Of a DNA stretch of 64,000 nt, positions 37,191 through 47,212 are shown one piece after another. Each line of letters opens with the position of its first letter. The first letter of the stretch is position 1. The position numbers were made by a program, and so were the translations under genes. Source of the stretch: Parapedobacter soli (GTDB lineage Bacteria; Bacteroidota; Bacteroidia; Sphingobacteriales; Sphingobacteriaceae); assembly GCF_025460835.1 (NCBI RefSeq), contig NZ_JAMXAY010000005.1, forward strand, positions 1 to 64,000. The letters run 5' to 3'. Under the pieces are notes generated by a model, which worked only from the letters and a program-made list of their open reading frames with translations, was not told the DNA's origin and did no database searches.

Positions 37191-38393
37191 TTAATGTGTC
37201 CACCAGAACCCGACAGGGAAAAAGCGTGTCATCATTTGAGATTCAGGGGTATCTGTCCTAAAATTCAAATATCCAAAGGTTGTTTCTCTAGCTGTCACTG
37301 GATCACAGGTTGCATCGGTGCAATCGATAGTCAGCCAATCACTAAAAATACGCCAATACACAACCCTATCAACACTTTGAATACGGATACTATTGAAAAT
37401 TGTGTCCAAAAAAGCTGCGTGGACCACAGAAGCACCACCATCTCCCAGTCCGGCACGTGGAAAACCAATTTCGCCAATTACTATCCGATTGTGATTTGGT
37501 AAGCTCGTAGGATTTTGCAATCGTGCCACCACGGTTTCCCAACGGCTTACAATCGTTGAAATGTCTGTGCCCTCGCTTTCCATTGGATAGAGATGAATGT
37601 TGGGAGTTCCCGGACCACCGGCTAGATAGTAGTTTGTCCACCAGTCTAGATAAAGCCACTCATCACTCGAAATAATGGAACTGGCAAGTACTTCTTTGCG
37701 GGGCACACCAAAGTAATCCAGCTTGGAATTGACTGCATTATCTAAAATGGCAGCGTACGATTCATCACCACTCACCTCAGCATTAAATTCATTAAAAGGT
37801 TCGATCTTCAGCTTTTCTGCCATCCAAGTGGAATCGAGACCATACCATATCCGCTGACGCGCCAGAAAGTAAGAAATAACATTTGCCACAACATCCATTT
37901 CTACGGCCATACCTCCGCCTAGCGCCTGTACTTTGGAGGCAATCCACGATGGATAAGGCTTCGAAAATGCTAAAATCAATTCTACATTCCTTTGCTGGTA
38001 CTTTTGCAGTACCGAAAACAATTCCGAATCAAATGGGAAAACCCCTTCTGTTGGCTCAATCGTTTTCAGCGGCAGAATGTCTCGAAAAACGTCAGCATGT
38101 CTCCCATTTATTTCAAAGTTATACAACAAATCTGCGGCTTTGGAAGCCGGCATTGCCGGCATATTTTGAGGAACACCCTGCATGACCCAAGCGTGCTGGG
38201 GATAATATTGAGGCACGACAAAACTTAAATGGGACAGGGCAAACAACTCGTTGAATCCGGATAACGCTGCCTCATTTGATTCGGTTTTGAACGCGGCCTT
38301 ATTATCAATTTGCGTTTTTTCGCAGGATGTGCAAAGACCACCAATCAATATCAAAACCCAGCTCTTATAATATATATATCTTCTTCGTATCAT
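37191..38393 (-). CDS. Putative clan GH-A glycosidase lipoprotein, copy 1
   Basis: This 400-residue lipoprotein (lipobox GLCTSC) is the tandem twin of 35922-37112. It keeps the same putative catalytic residues, the NE pair in EPFNEFNAE and the Glu of VIGEIGFPRAG, and the same length and ending (RFFPVGFWWTH). Differences cluster in the N-terminal 40 residues and in loops, for example IWYGLDSTW against TKHGLDEGW, which suggests divergence in substrate choice after duplication. No known GH family is assigned from the sequence alone. Confidence 0.72.
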   Translation of the reverse strand: MIRRRYIYYKSWVLILIGGLCTSCEKTQIDNKAAFKTESNEAALSGFNELFALSHLSFVVPQYYPQHAWVMQGVPQNMPAMPASKAADLLYNFEINGRHADVFRDILPLKTIEPTEGVFPFDSELFSVLQKYQQRNVELILAFSKPYPSWIASKVQALGGGMAVEMDVVANVISYFLARQRIWYGLDSTWMAEKLKIEPFNEFNAEVSGDESYAAILDNAVNSKLDYFGVPRKEVLASSIISSDEWLYLDWWTNYYLAGGPGTPNIHLYPMESEGTDISTIVSRWETVVARLQNPTSLPNHNRIVIGEIGFPRAGLGDGGASVVHAAFLDTIFNSIRIQSVDRVVYWRIFSDWLTIDCTDATCDPVTARETTFGYLNFRTDTPESQMMTRFFPVGFWWTH

Positions 38394-38444
38394 CTTTCAA
38401 CCTAAGATCATTATTTGACTCAACTCCGTCTTTAGGAACCGATT

Positions 38445-39662
38445 CTAATAGTCTTCGTAAAACTTAATTTCGTCAATCATGACGTCTACTGCACCGCCAC
38501 AAAACAAGTGATACATTCGGAAATAGTTTACGGCGCTTAGGTTTATATCTCCGCCTCTATTGTCAATTATAGCGTCCGAAAGCTTAAGATCGATCTTATT
38601 CCATCCATTATGCAACGTCAACATGGAAAAGTTCCAACTTAATTCCTGATTATCTGGACCGCCTGAACTCGTAATCTCGATAGCTGACCCCCAATCTGGA
38701 ATATTCGTGTTTAACATTTGAACATCAGACACGTATAACCAAAAAGAAAAGACACCGTGCTCCATGCTTACCTCTGTATTGAACGGAGAGGAAAACTGCT
38801 TTTCAAAAACCGGCACCGCATTTGCGTTGAGAGATGTCTTTAATGAGTACGTTCCCTCTCTGCTGTCCGAGGCCAAACTTAGGGGGCCAGCGCTTCCCCA
38901 ACCATCTGTTGTTTCAGCGGCGTCTAACACCTTTCCAGAAGGTTCCGCATTCGGATCAATTTTACCGATTTCAATCTCACTGGCTGGCGCATAATTAGAT
39001 AGCGCTCCCGGAAAACTGCTAACCGCTCCTATTCTAAAGAAATATTTCCTCCCCGATTCAAAAAACGCTGAATTTCGAACCAGATTAAGACCGATTCGAA
39101 ATGTCTCATTCTCGTCTACCTGTTGATTCAATTCCCTTTCGACAGCAACCGATCGAACCCGCTCACCGACTATCGATTCCCCGGAAGCGTAGAGGCCGAT
39201 TTTTTTTACAGCATCGGTGGTCAACTGTTGCAATTTGAATTCAGCTATAATGTTATTCCCCTCCTGTTTTATTGAAACATCTTTCACTCGGATATATGGC
39301 GTCACCATAAAATCAAGCTGGGTGTCTTTACCTATTTCAATTTCCTGTACGTCTATTTGAGAAAAATTCCGTTGATCGGGTTGTATTGTATAAGTATTAG
39401 CAAACAACATGGTGTTGGCATACGTACCATCCGTTTTAACCCTCAAATATTGAGGTGTCACGGGGTCGTACCCATGTTCAATGATTTTAATAGTAGTACC
39501 TTCAACAATATCGGATTGTATCGGTTCACCAGTCTCGGAATCGATTATACGACCGGATAGTTGTGCGTCAGGTCCTCCATAATTATCTAGTTCGCATGAA
39601 CTGAACAATAACAAGCCACACATTAGAACTTGCAGCGTTTCGAAAAAAGTAATTTTATGCAT
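38445..39662 (-). CDS. DUF3823 outer-surface lipoprotein (SusE/F position)
   Basis: A 405-residue lipoprotein (Cys24 in FSSC). Residues 25-120 fit DUF3823: DNYGGPDAQLSGRIIDSETGEPIQSD and the following carboxypeptidase-regulatory-like fold. The middle part is fibronectin-like. The C-terminal 140 residues look like a jelly-roll carbohydrate-binding module (EKQFSSPFNTEVSMEHGVFSF ... INLSAVNYFRMYH). It follows susD by 21 bp, the place where SusE/SusF-type glycan-binding proteins are encoded. It probably binds glycan on the cell surface. Confidence 0.82.
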   Translation of the reverse strand: MHKITFFETLQVLMCGLLLFSSCELDNYGGPDAQLSGRIIDSETGEPIQSDIVEGTTIKIIEHGYDPVTPQYLRVKTDGTYANTMLFANTYTIQPDQRNFSQIDVQEIEIGKDTQLDFMVTPYIRVKDVSIKQEGNNIIAEFKLQQLTTDAVKKIGLYASGESIVGERVRSVAVERELNQQVDENETFRIGLNLVRNSAFFESGRKYFFRIGAVSSFPGALSNYAPASEIEIGKIDPNAEPSGKVLDAAETTDGWGSAGPLSLASDSREGTYSLKTSLNANAVPVFEKQFSSPFNTEVSMEHGVFSFWLYVSDVQMLNTNIPDWGSAIEITSSGGPDNQELSWNFSMLTLHNGWNKIDLKLSDAIIDNRGGDINLSAVNYFRMYHLFCGGAVDVMIDEIKFYEDY

Positions 39663-39683
39663 GATAAGTCGATAAGTGGTTAA

Positions 39684-41600
39684 TCAATACTGGGGGTTCT
39701 GGATCAAGTCGTTAGATCCAATACCGGGTATTGCCGTATAATAATACCTTGATGGAACGGTTAATGCAACTCCTCTCGCGATATATTTCCTTACGAATAT
39801 ATACTTTGGTTGGCCACCGGTCAAATCCAATACTGGACACAGCGCTGTATGAATATAATTGTTGAATACTTCATGTAAGTCTCTACGTCGAATCAAATCC
39901 CACCACCGCTTATTCTCGAACGCTAGTTCAACTCGCCGCTCGCGCAGCACATTTTCTAAACTAAGCGGAATGTCGACCGTATGCCCAGCACGTCGTCGTA
40001 TGGCATTTAATTCATTTTTGGCAATTTCCTGGGCATTTCCGCCTGTATAGCCACTTTCAATCACGGCCTCGGCGTAGTTTAACAACACCTCCGCATACCG
40101 CATTTCTATCCAGTCGTTTGTGGATGCACCCGTATTGGCGTTTCCACTAACCGTCGTTGGAGAAAGAAACTTTTTAAAACTGAATCCGGTCCGAGTCATC
40201 TCGGCAATGTGCTGCGGATCGAACCCGGAATAATCTTTCCATGAATCTGCACCGAACGTATGGTACGTAACACCATTGACCTCAACAGTCGCCTTTTCAG
40301 CCTCTATCACAGGCGTTGCGTCAGGCTTTATAAAGCCTGCCTGAATATTGATCGTTACGCCCTTCCATTCCGTGCCGGGCAGAATAACGGTTGCCCACAA
40401 TCGAGCATCTTTATCCTTAAAGATATCATATGGAGTATCAAATTTCAAGTATGTACGTGCGGCATTGTATCCGTTGTAATCTGAGACATCGCCATCTGCA
40501 GTTGTAACAATGGGTGCGCTTTGCCCAGGCGTAGTGTAACTCTCGTATAAATCCACGAGTTCCAACGAGGGGTTCACCCTACCCGGAAAAGATGACCCGT
40601 CGGCAGTTTGATTTGGATTACACCAGAGATCCATGGTATGACCGTCTGTGAACGGCCTGGTATAACCGAAAGTAAAGATTGCTTCCTCTGGAGCAAGGCT
40701 AGGATTTTGAAACAATGCCATATAATTATTGGCTGCCTCTTCGGCAGAAGCCGGGTTCGGCTTATACAACCGATGCACCCCTCCTTCCATAATTTCTTTG
40801 GACGCGAGAATACATTGTTCGTAATAATCATTGGCGGCCGATGCATCTATCCCAACAAGACCTTTTGATACCGCCTCCCCAGATAGCGGTGCCTTGCTCC
40901 CATATTTTGCTATAGAAGCAGCATGAAGTGCAACGCGTGATTTCAATGCATAAGCAACCCATTTGGTAACCCGCCGCTCATCGTTGCCACTTCGTGACGG
41001 AGGCAGGTACTTCACTGCTTCATCACAATCACTTAATATAAAGTCATACGTGTCCTTTTCGGTACTCCGAGGAACCTTCAACGATTCGATGTCCGGATCA
41101 TAGTCTTGATAGCTGGAAATTACCGGAATACCGCCATACCATTTTGCAAGCGTAAAATAGTTAAACGCCCGCAAGAAATGTGCTTCACTTATCAACTCAT
41201 TTTTCGTCTCTTCTTCAAGAAAAGTAGATGATTGAACGGCCCGTAATAGTAAATTAATATCTCTATTGACCTTATACCCGTCACTCCAATATGAGTATAA
41301 ACTTCTCCGAAATTCCGGTGATTCATTAAACTCCGAATGAGCGGCGTTATCTGCCATTACATCAGACAGGAGTCCATGCCACAGACCATACCCGGAGTGT
41401 GGACCACCCCACGTATAATTGAATTCCTCTGTGGGCAACCTGTAATATAAGTTTGCTAAAAATGCCCGGATACCGTCTTCACTGGATAATATTACATCGC
41501 TACTTACTCTATCAAGCGGTTCCAAGTCCATGATATCCCGGCAACTCATTGAAGTGCCTAGAAAAATTACGACGGTAAATAAAATGCTTTTCCTTTTCAT
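39684..41600 (-). CDS. SusD/RagB family nutrient-binding lipoprotein
   Basis: The 638-residue protein is the lid and ligand-binding partner of the SusC pore. Its lipobox is SMSC (Cys20), followed by the SusD opening RDIMDLEPLDRVSSDVILSSEDGIRAFLANLYYRLP. The TPR-like helices (SEAHFLRAFNYFTLAKWYGGIPV) and the conserved ending ENVLRERRVELAFENKRWWDLIRR are present. It lies 11 bp after susC. Confidence 0.95.
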   Translation of the reverse strand: MKRKSILFTVVIFLGTSMSCRDIMDLEPLDRVSSDVILSSEDGIRAFLANLYYRLPTEEFNYTWGGPHSGYGLWHGLLSDVMADNAAHSEFNESPEFRRSLYSYWSDGYKVNRDINLLLRAVQSSTFLEEETKNELISEAHFLRAFNYFTLAKWYGGIPVISSYQDYDPDIESLKVPRSTEKDTYDFILSDCDEAVKYLPPSRSGNDERRVTKWVAYALKSRVALHAASIAKYGSKAPLSGEAVSKGLVGIDASAANDYYEQCILASKEIMEGGVHRLYKPNPASAEEAANNYMALFQNPSLAPEEAIFTFGYTRPFTDGHTMDLWCNPNQTADGSSFPGRVNPSLELVDLYESYTTPGQSAPIVTTADGDVSDYNGYNAARTYLKFDTPYDIFKDKDARLWATVILPGTEWKGVTINIQAGFIKPDATPVIEAEKATVEVNGVTYHTFGADSWKDYSGFDPQHIAEMTRTGFSFKKFLSPTTVSGNANTGASTNDWIEMRYAEVLLNYAEAVIESGYTGGNAQEIAKNELNAIRRRAGHTVDIPLSLENVLRERRVELAFENKRWWDLIRRRDLHEVFNNYIHTALCPVLDLTGGQPKYIFVRKYIARGVALTVPSRYYYTAIPGIGSNDLIQNPQY

Positions 41601-41611
41601 TGTTATGATCT

Positions 41612-44600
41612 TTATAATGAAATGTTAAGTCCTATGTTAACACTCTTGGTCAACGGATAAACCCAGCCCGCATTATTTCCCCCTTCGCTCCTTTCTGGGT
41701 CGAACGCTCTCACAAACGGGTCGGTAATCGTCCAGAGGTTGTAGCCATTCACATACACACGAAGACCTTGTAAACCAATCCGCTGAAGCACTTGAGAGTT
41801 GACTGAATAGCCTATCTCTACACTTTTTAATCGTAAATAGGATGCTTCCCGACGCCAGACCGAACTTTCATTGTACATCGCGCCCATATCCGGCTGTCGT
41901 CTGACCGCTGGCCATTCCCCGGCGACCCACTCACCGTTAGGGTCGTTCGGATTGGACAAATGCCATCGGTCCATAAAATAGGCGGGCATATTCGCATCAT
42001 TCCAAAGATACGTGCCATAAACGTGGGTAAAACGAAGCGAATACTTTGCAGACCCTTGCCAGAGCATATTAAAGTCAATATTCCGCCATTTAACCCCCAT
42101 TGTCAGTCCATAATGCATTTTAGGATCCCCGCCCCATTCTAAGGGAATGACATCATTTCCATCAATGACTCCGTCATTGTTTACATCACGGTATTGGAAA
42201 TCTCCAGGCAATTCACGGCTATTCCCAAGGGAGCCATTCTGAATGGGCGCATTTACGATATCTTCCTTTGTTTTGAATTGTCCTACATAATCGTACATCC
42301 ACACCACATCGCTCCAGCGACCATTTTGACCATTCCGCCATCGATCCATACTATTGACAAACGGACCACGTTCCGCATACACTACCATTCTACGAGCGAA
42401 ATTGAAGTTAGTGCTCACATTAACGCGCAGGTCGCTTCGGAGACGTTTGGTATAGCTTACTAAAGCCTCGATACCTCGGACGCGGTCCTTATTGAGATTT
42501 TCTTGAGGCATACTTGCCCCGAAGGTATTAGTGAGCGTCCCATATCTCGTGGCTAATAGGCCGCTTCGATCCCGTTGGTAAAGATCAAAGGTGATGTTCA
42601 TGGAGCCATTCAAAAGACCCAAATCAAAGCCAACATCCTTGATTTTTGACGTATACCAAGTCAAATTTTCATTTATTACCCCTGGCGCAGCGACACCAGT
42701 GGTGCGCACCCCCTCCATAAACTCATAGCCACCTTGGTTCAATGCAAAGCCTCCGACATATTGAAATGCGTTACCAGCATTTTCACCGACTACGCCATAC
42801 GAGGCGCGGAATTTCAGGTCAGATACAAACGGAACATTCCTTTTGAAGAACCCTTCTTCAGAGACGCGCCATCCCCCTGAGATAACAGGGAAAAAGCCCC
42901 ACCGACGATCGGGGTGGTACCTATACGAACCGTCATATCTTGACGCAAATTCAAACATGTACTTCGCCAGGTAATCATAGGTGACGCGGCCAACCAGTGA
43001 ACGGTACCCTGCTTGACTATCATAGCCGCTATTCCGTTGGTTATCTGTGTCACCAAAATCAATCTGATCTATCGTATAAAATTGAAATTCCCTCATAAGA
43101 CCAGCGCTCCGGGACCACGACTTACGTTCTTCATACACGGCTGTAGCGCTGAGGTTGTGGCTCTCCGCAAACGTCTTTTTATAATTTAAATGGGCTTGAA
43201 ATTGGAGTTCGTTTCCGTCAGCCCAATTGTTGTGCAATTGTGTTGGGAAGCCGTATGTAAACGGGAGATACAAGTCGTTTGTTCCGTCATAAGTATACAT
43301 ATCAAAACTCTTTTGCAAAGCTTTGCCCATCGCATTACCGCTTTCATAAGAAGCAAGTCCTTTGATTTGCAGCCCCTCCACAAACGGAATTTCGTAAATC
43401 AGACTCGCGACGGATCGAAACGACTTATCCCGATGTCTGGAATAACCCACCGCATCTGCATCCGAAGTTACTACCGAATTCCAAGCTTGGCCGTCAAAAA
43501 CGTATGCCGGGTAGTCTCTGTTGTTATTCGCGTACGGAGCATGTATAGGTTGCAGCGATACAGTACCTCTCATAATACTGAAAAAATCCCAAGCCGGAGA
43601 TTCTGTTTCGTAGTACCTACCTGACAACTCCATATTCACTTTCAGATGTTTCGTTAAGTGGGCTGTTAAATTCGCACGTCCGGAATATTGTCTATAGTTT
43701 ATATCGTTTGATTTTAGCAATCCGCCGTCCGCCATATGCCCAAAACTGGTGTAATAAGTTATTTTATCGTTACCCCCCTCAGCAGAAAGCGTATGTTGAT
43801 GCGATAAGGCGTAATTTCTCATGGTTTCTCCATACCAGTCTGTACTTCTATAACCAGGCGATCCGATCCTCCATTTTTCCAGTTCTTCTTCGGTATATAT
43901 GGGATCCGATCCGACATTCACAGCAGCCTCGTTCCGCAATGTCAGCCATTGGTACGCATTGGTCAACTCCGGTATATCAGTCGGGGTACTAAAACTAGTC
44001 CTTCCGGTATAATGAAACTTATTCTTTCCGGAACTGCCGCGCTTTGTCGTGACGAGAATAACACCGTTACCCGCATTCAAGCCATATATGGCGGCAGCGC
44101 CGTCTTTTAATACAGAGATATTTTCGATATCATCGGGCGTAAGGCGCTGGAACTCCCCCTCATTACTTTGGATACCATCAATGACATACAGCGGCCTACC
44201 AAAGCCGCGAATATTGATTGATGCATCAAAACTGCCGGGCTGCCCACTATTTTGGCGGATTTGTAAACCAGAAACTTTCCCTTGTAGCCGTCCCGCCATG
44301 GAAGTATGTGTTGTCGTTAGTATTTCTTCAGACTTAATGATGCTTACCGCAGCGGTCAGATTCCCTCGCTTTTGGGTACCGTAACCAACGACGACGACTT
44401 CTTCCAAATCATTAACGCTTGCCTCCATCGAAACATCAGCAACCGATTGGCCGGTGATAATTACCTCCGTCGGCTTATACCCTACCATTTTATAAATGAG
44501 CGTGTCGTTGCCGCCCAGCACATTAATAGCATATCGACCATCCACATCCGTCGTCGACACCACGCCACTCCTTTTGGCGCGGATGGTGACCCCTTCAAGC

Positions 44601-44788
44601 GGCGTCTCCTGCGTAGTGGTGACCCGGCCGGTAATGACATTCTGTTGGCTGGCTTGCACAGCAATACGAGCACTATACGTGCTTGCCGCGTTCAAACTTG
44701 AATAGCTGATGCCAATCAACCACACCAGAAGCAAGTAACGACTGATGGGAGTTTTAATTTCACGCATTCTTAATAGATTGACTTTCAT
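41612..44788 (-). CDS. SusC/RagA family TonB-dependent transporter
   Basis: This 1058-residue outer-membrane protein imports oligosaccharides with SusD. After the signal peptide comes a carboxypeptidase-D-regulatory-like domain (about 50-125, ITGRVTTTQETPLEGVTI). The TonB-box-plug region follows (EEVVVVGYGTQKRGNLTAAVS, GSFDASINIRGFGRPLYVIDGI) and then the beta-barrel, ending in VNIGLNISL with the terminal aromatic replaced by Leu. There is no STN domain, so it does not signal to an anti-sigma factor. The start is ATG 44788; an internal ATG at 44767 gives a more compact signal peptide. Confidence 0.95.
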   Translation of the reverse strand: MKVNLLRMREIKTPISRYLLLVWLIGISYSSLNAASTYSARIAVQASQQNVITGRVTTTQETPLEGVTIRAKRSGVVSTTDVDGRYAINVLGGNDTLIYKMVGYKPTEVIITGQSVADVSMEASVNDLEEVVVVGYGTQKRGNLTAAVSIIKSEEILTTTHTSMAGRLQGKVSGLQIRQNSGQPGSFDASINIRGFGRPLYVIDGIQSNEGEFQRLTPDDIENISVLKDGAAAIYGLNAGNGVILVTTKRGSSGKNKFHYTGRTSFSTPTDIPELTNAYQWLTLRNEAAVNVGSDPIYTEEELEKWRIGSPGYRSTDWYGETMRNYALSHQHTLSAEGGNDKITYYTSFGHMADGGLLKSNDINYRQYSGRANLTAHLTKHLKVNMELSGRYYETESPAWDFFSIMRGTVSLQPIHAPYANNNRDYPAYVFDGQAWNSVVTSDADAVGYSRHRDKSFRSVASLIYEIPFVEGLQIKGLASYESGNAMGKALQKSFDMYTYDGTNDLYLPFTYGFPTQLHNNWADGNELQFQAHLNYKKTFAESHNLSATAVYEERKSWSRSAGLMREFQFYTIDQIDFGDTDNQRNSGYDSQAGYRSLVGRVTYDYLAKYMFEFASRYDGSYRYHPDRRWGFFPVISGGWRVSEEGFFKRNVPFVSDLKFRASYGVVGENAGNAFQYVGGFALNQGGYEFMEGVRTTGVAAPGVINENLTWYTSKIKDVGFDLGLLNGSMNITFDLYQRDRSGLLATRYGTLTNTFGASMPQENLNKDRVRGIEALVSYTKRLRSDLRVNVSTNFNFARRMVVYAERGPFVNSMDRWRNGQNGRWSDVVWMYDYVGQFKTKEDIVNAPIQNGSLGNSRELPGDFQYRDVNNDGVIDGNDVIPLEWGGDPKMHYGLTMGVKWRNIDFNMLWQGSAKYSLRFTHVYGTYLWNDANMPAYFMDRWHLSNPNDPNGEWVAGEWPAVRRQPDMGAMYNESSVWRREASYLRLKSVEIGYSVNSQVLQRIGLQGLRVYVNGYNLWTITDPFVRAFDPERSEGGNNAGWVYPLTKSVNIGLNISL

Positions 44789-44840
44789 AACCTTTTCATT
44801 ATTCTAATTGATAGCTTGATTAAAATTTTACGGTTGGTGT

Positions 44841-47180
44841 TCATTTGGCATTTCCATCATGTCTCGGTACACTTCCTTGGTTGTTACGTACTGAAAAAGA
44901 GAAAGGAGCATCCTTTTCGTTCACACTACGGGTGTGATTTGGCATTTTGGACATTTCGAATACAATCGCTGCCCCCTCCGTTAATTCTTCGTGACCAATC
45001 CAGTTTTTCGTGTATCGCTTGCCGTTAAGGGTAGCTTCACCAATGTACCGGCTCGCTGCCTGGTTCCCGGGTGCCGACACGACCACCTGATTACCATTCT
45101 CGAGCATTAATGTGGCATTTTCGAAAAGCGGCGACCCAATCACGTACTGGTCCACTGCTGGGCACACCGGATAAAACCCTAGGGCCGAAAACACATACCA
45201 AGCCGAAGTCTGCCCGTTATCTTCATCACCACAATAACCATCCGGGCCTGAGTGGTAGAGCTTATCCATAACCTCCCTGACCCAGTATTGGGTCTTCCAG
45301 GGTTGGCCTGCGAAGTTGTACAGGTACGTCATGTGCTGTATCGGCTGGTTGCCATGGGCATATTGCCCCATATTCATGATTTGCATCTCGCGAATTTCAT
45401 GAATAACGATTCCGTAGTAGCTCTCATCATACACAGGGGGGAGGATGAACACCGAATCCAGCTTAGCCAGGAATTTCTCCTTTCCGCCCATGAGGTCGAT
45501 CAGTCCTTGGATATCATGGAAAACCGACCAGCTATAGTGCCAACTATTGCCCTCAGTAAAAGCATCGCCCCATTTGAATGGATTAAAAGGCGATTGGAAT
45601 GTTCCATCCGCATTTTTGCCCCGCATCAAGCCAGATGTGGGATCAAACAGGTGTTTGTAGTTGTCCGCTCGTTTGGCAAAACGCTTGACTTCCTCGGCTG
45701 GGCGGCCCAGCTCCTGGGCCAAGCGGTAGATGGCAAAGTCGTTGTAAGCATACTCCAACGTGCGCGCAGCATTTTCATTAATACCCACATCGTATGGCAC
45801 ATAGCCCAACCTGTTGTAAAACGCCACGCCGCGCCGTCCAACTGAGCTAAGCGGCCCTTCGTTCTCACTGTTCTTGAGCAAGGCTTCATACAACGTGTTG
45901 ACATCATAACCCCTCGCTCCTTTCAGGTAAGCTTCGGCCACGATGGATGCTGAATTCGAGCCAATCATACTCTCCCGATGCCCAGGGCTCGCCCATTCGG
46001 GAAGCCAGCCGCTTTCCTTGTAAGTATTTACGAGACCTTCCATGATCTGCCCCGTCAGCGTTGGATACATCAGGTTGAAGAAGGGAAATACAGCTCGGAA
46101 TGTATCCCAGAAACCATTGTCGGTAAACATATAGCCAGGCAATACTTGACCGTTGTACGGGCTGTAATGCACCATATTTCCTTCCTCATCAAACTCATAA
46201 AATTTGCGTGGGTATAGTAACACGCGGTATAAGCATGAATAAAACGTCGCTAATTGATCATCCGTCCCACCGCTAACCTGTATACGGCCCAGTTCAGCGT
46301 TCCATATCGCCTCGCCTTTCGCTCTGATGGCGTCGAATCCATCATTTCCGAGTTCAAGGAGGTTTCGCTCCGCCTGCTCGTGGCAGATGAACGACGACGC
46401 GACACTCGCGTTCACCTTTTCACCGCGTTCGGTTTGAAACGCAATCACACCGATGGCGTGGTTGCCGGTATATTCCAGACTCGGTTGTTTCTGTTTATGG
46501 TCATAGGTAGCTGCATATGTAAACGGCTTATCAAATGTGATGACAAAATAATTCTTAAAATTAGTCGGTACGCCACCGCTGTTTTTCGTTGTGTACCCAA
46601 TCACCTTACGTTCTTCCGGGACGATTTTTATAAACGACCCATCGTCAAACGCGTCAATGACGAGATAGGCACTGTCTGTCTTTGGAAAGGTGAAACGGAA
46701 TTTAGCTGCCCGCTCAGTCGGGGTCACTTCTGCCGTCACATCGTGATCGGCCAAATAAACACTATAATAATGGGGTTTCGCAATTTCCGCCTTGTGGGAG
46801 AACCAGCTCGCCCGCTCATCCTCGTCGATTTTGAGTGTTCCGGTAACCGGCATGAGCGAAAACTGGCCGTAATCACCTATCCAAACGCTGGCTTGGTGAG
46901 TTTGCTTTATGCCTCGGATTTTATCAGCTGAATATTGGTACAGCCAGCCATTACCCATTTTGCCGGTTTGGGGCGACCAGAAATTCATGCCCCAAGGCAG
47001 TGCCGTGACGGGATATTGATTACCATTTGACAATTCAAATTTTGAGTCCGTCCCCATCAAAGGGTTTACAAGGTCAACCGGGTTTCGATCATGCACGGCA
47101 AGCGTAAACTGAGGCGATAACCAAAAAATTACAAAAAGAAAAGTAAACCACCTCAACCCGTAAGATTTGTATAATTGCAT
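44841..47180 (-). CDS. GH92-family alpha-mannosidase
   Basis: The 779-residue secreted protein follows the GH92 plan: N-terminal beta-sandwich opening with DLVNPLMGTD, ALPWGMNFWSPQT and GIKQTHQASVWIGDYGQFSLMPV, then an (alpha/alpha)6 barrel. Marks of the catalytic domain are ETFRAVFPFFNL-type DTFRAVFPFFNLMYP, GHRESMIGSNSAS and HGNQPIQHMTYLYNFAGQPWKTQ, where the family has its acid Glu as GNEP but this protein reads GNQP. DEDNGQTSAWYVFSALGFYPVCP is the calcium and base region. GH92 enzymes are calcium-dependent exo-alpha-mannosidases. A signal peptide of about 28 residues precedes it. Confidence 0.9.
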   Translation of the reverse strand: MQLYKSYGLRWFTFLFVIFWLSPQFTLAVHDRNPVDLVNPLMGTDSKFELSNGNQYPVTALPWGMNFWSPQTGKMGNGWLYQYSADKIRGIKQTHQASVWIGDYGQFSLMPVTGTLKIDEDERASWFSHKAEIAKPHYYSVYLADHDVTAEVTPTERAAKFRFTFPKTDSAYLVIDAFDDGSFIKIVPEERKVIGYTTKNSGGVPTNFKNYFVITFDKPFTYAATYDHKQKQPSLEYTGNHAIGVIAFQTERGEKVNASVASSFICHEQAERNLLELGNDGFDAIRAKGEAIWNAELGRIQVSGGTDDQLATFYSCLYRVLLYPRKFYEFDEEGNMVHYSPYNGQVLPGYMFTDNGFWDTFRAVFPFFNLMYPTLTGQIMEGLVNTYKESGWLPEWASPGHRESMIGSNSASIVAEAYLKGARGYDVNTLYEALLKNSENEGPLSSVGRRGVAFYNRLGYVPYDVGINENAARTLEYAYNDFAIYRLAQELGRPAEEVKRFAKRADNYKHLFDPTSGLMRGKNADGTFQSPFNPFKWGDAFTEGNSWHYSWSVFHDIQGLIDLMGGKEKFLAKLDSVFILPPVYDESYYGIVIHEIREMQIMNMGQYAHGNQPIQHMTYLYNFAGQPWKTQYWVREVMDKLYHSGPDGYCGDEDNGQTSAWYVFSALGFYPVCPAVDQYVIGSPLFENATLMLENGNQVVVSAPGNQAASRYIGEATLNGKRYTKNWIGHEELTEGAAIVFEMSKMPNHTRSVNEKDAPFSFSVRNNQGSVPRHDGNAK

Positions 47181-47212
47181 AAAACTATAAATTAGTCATT
47201 TCAAAACACATT

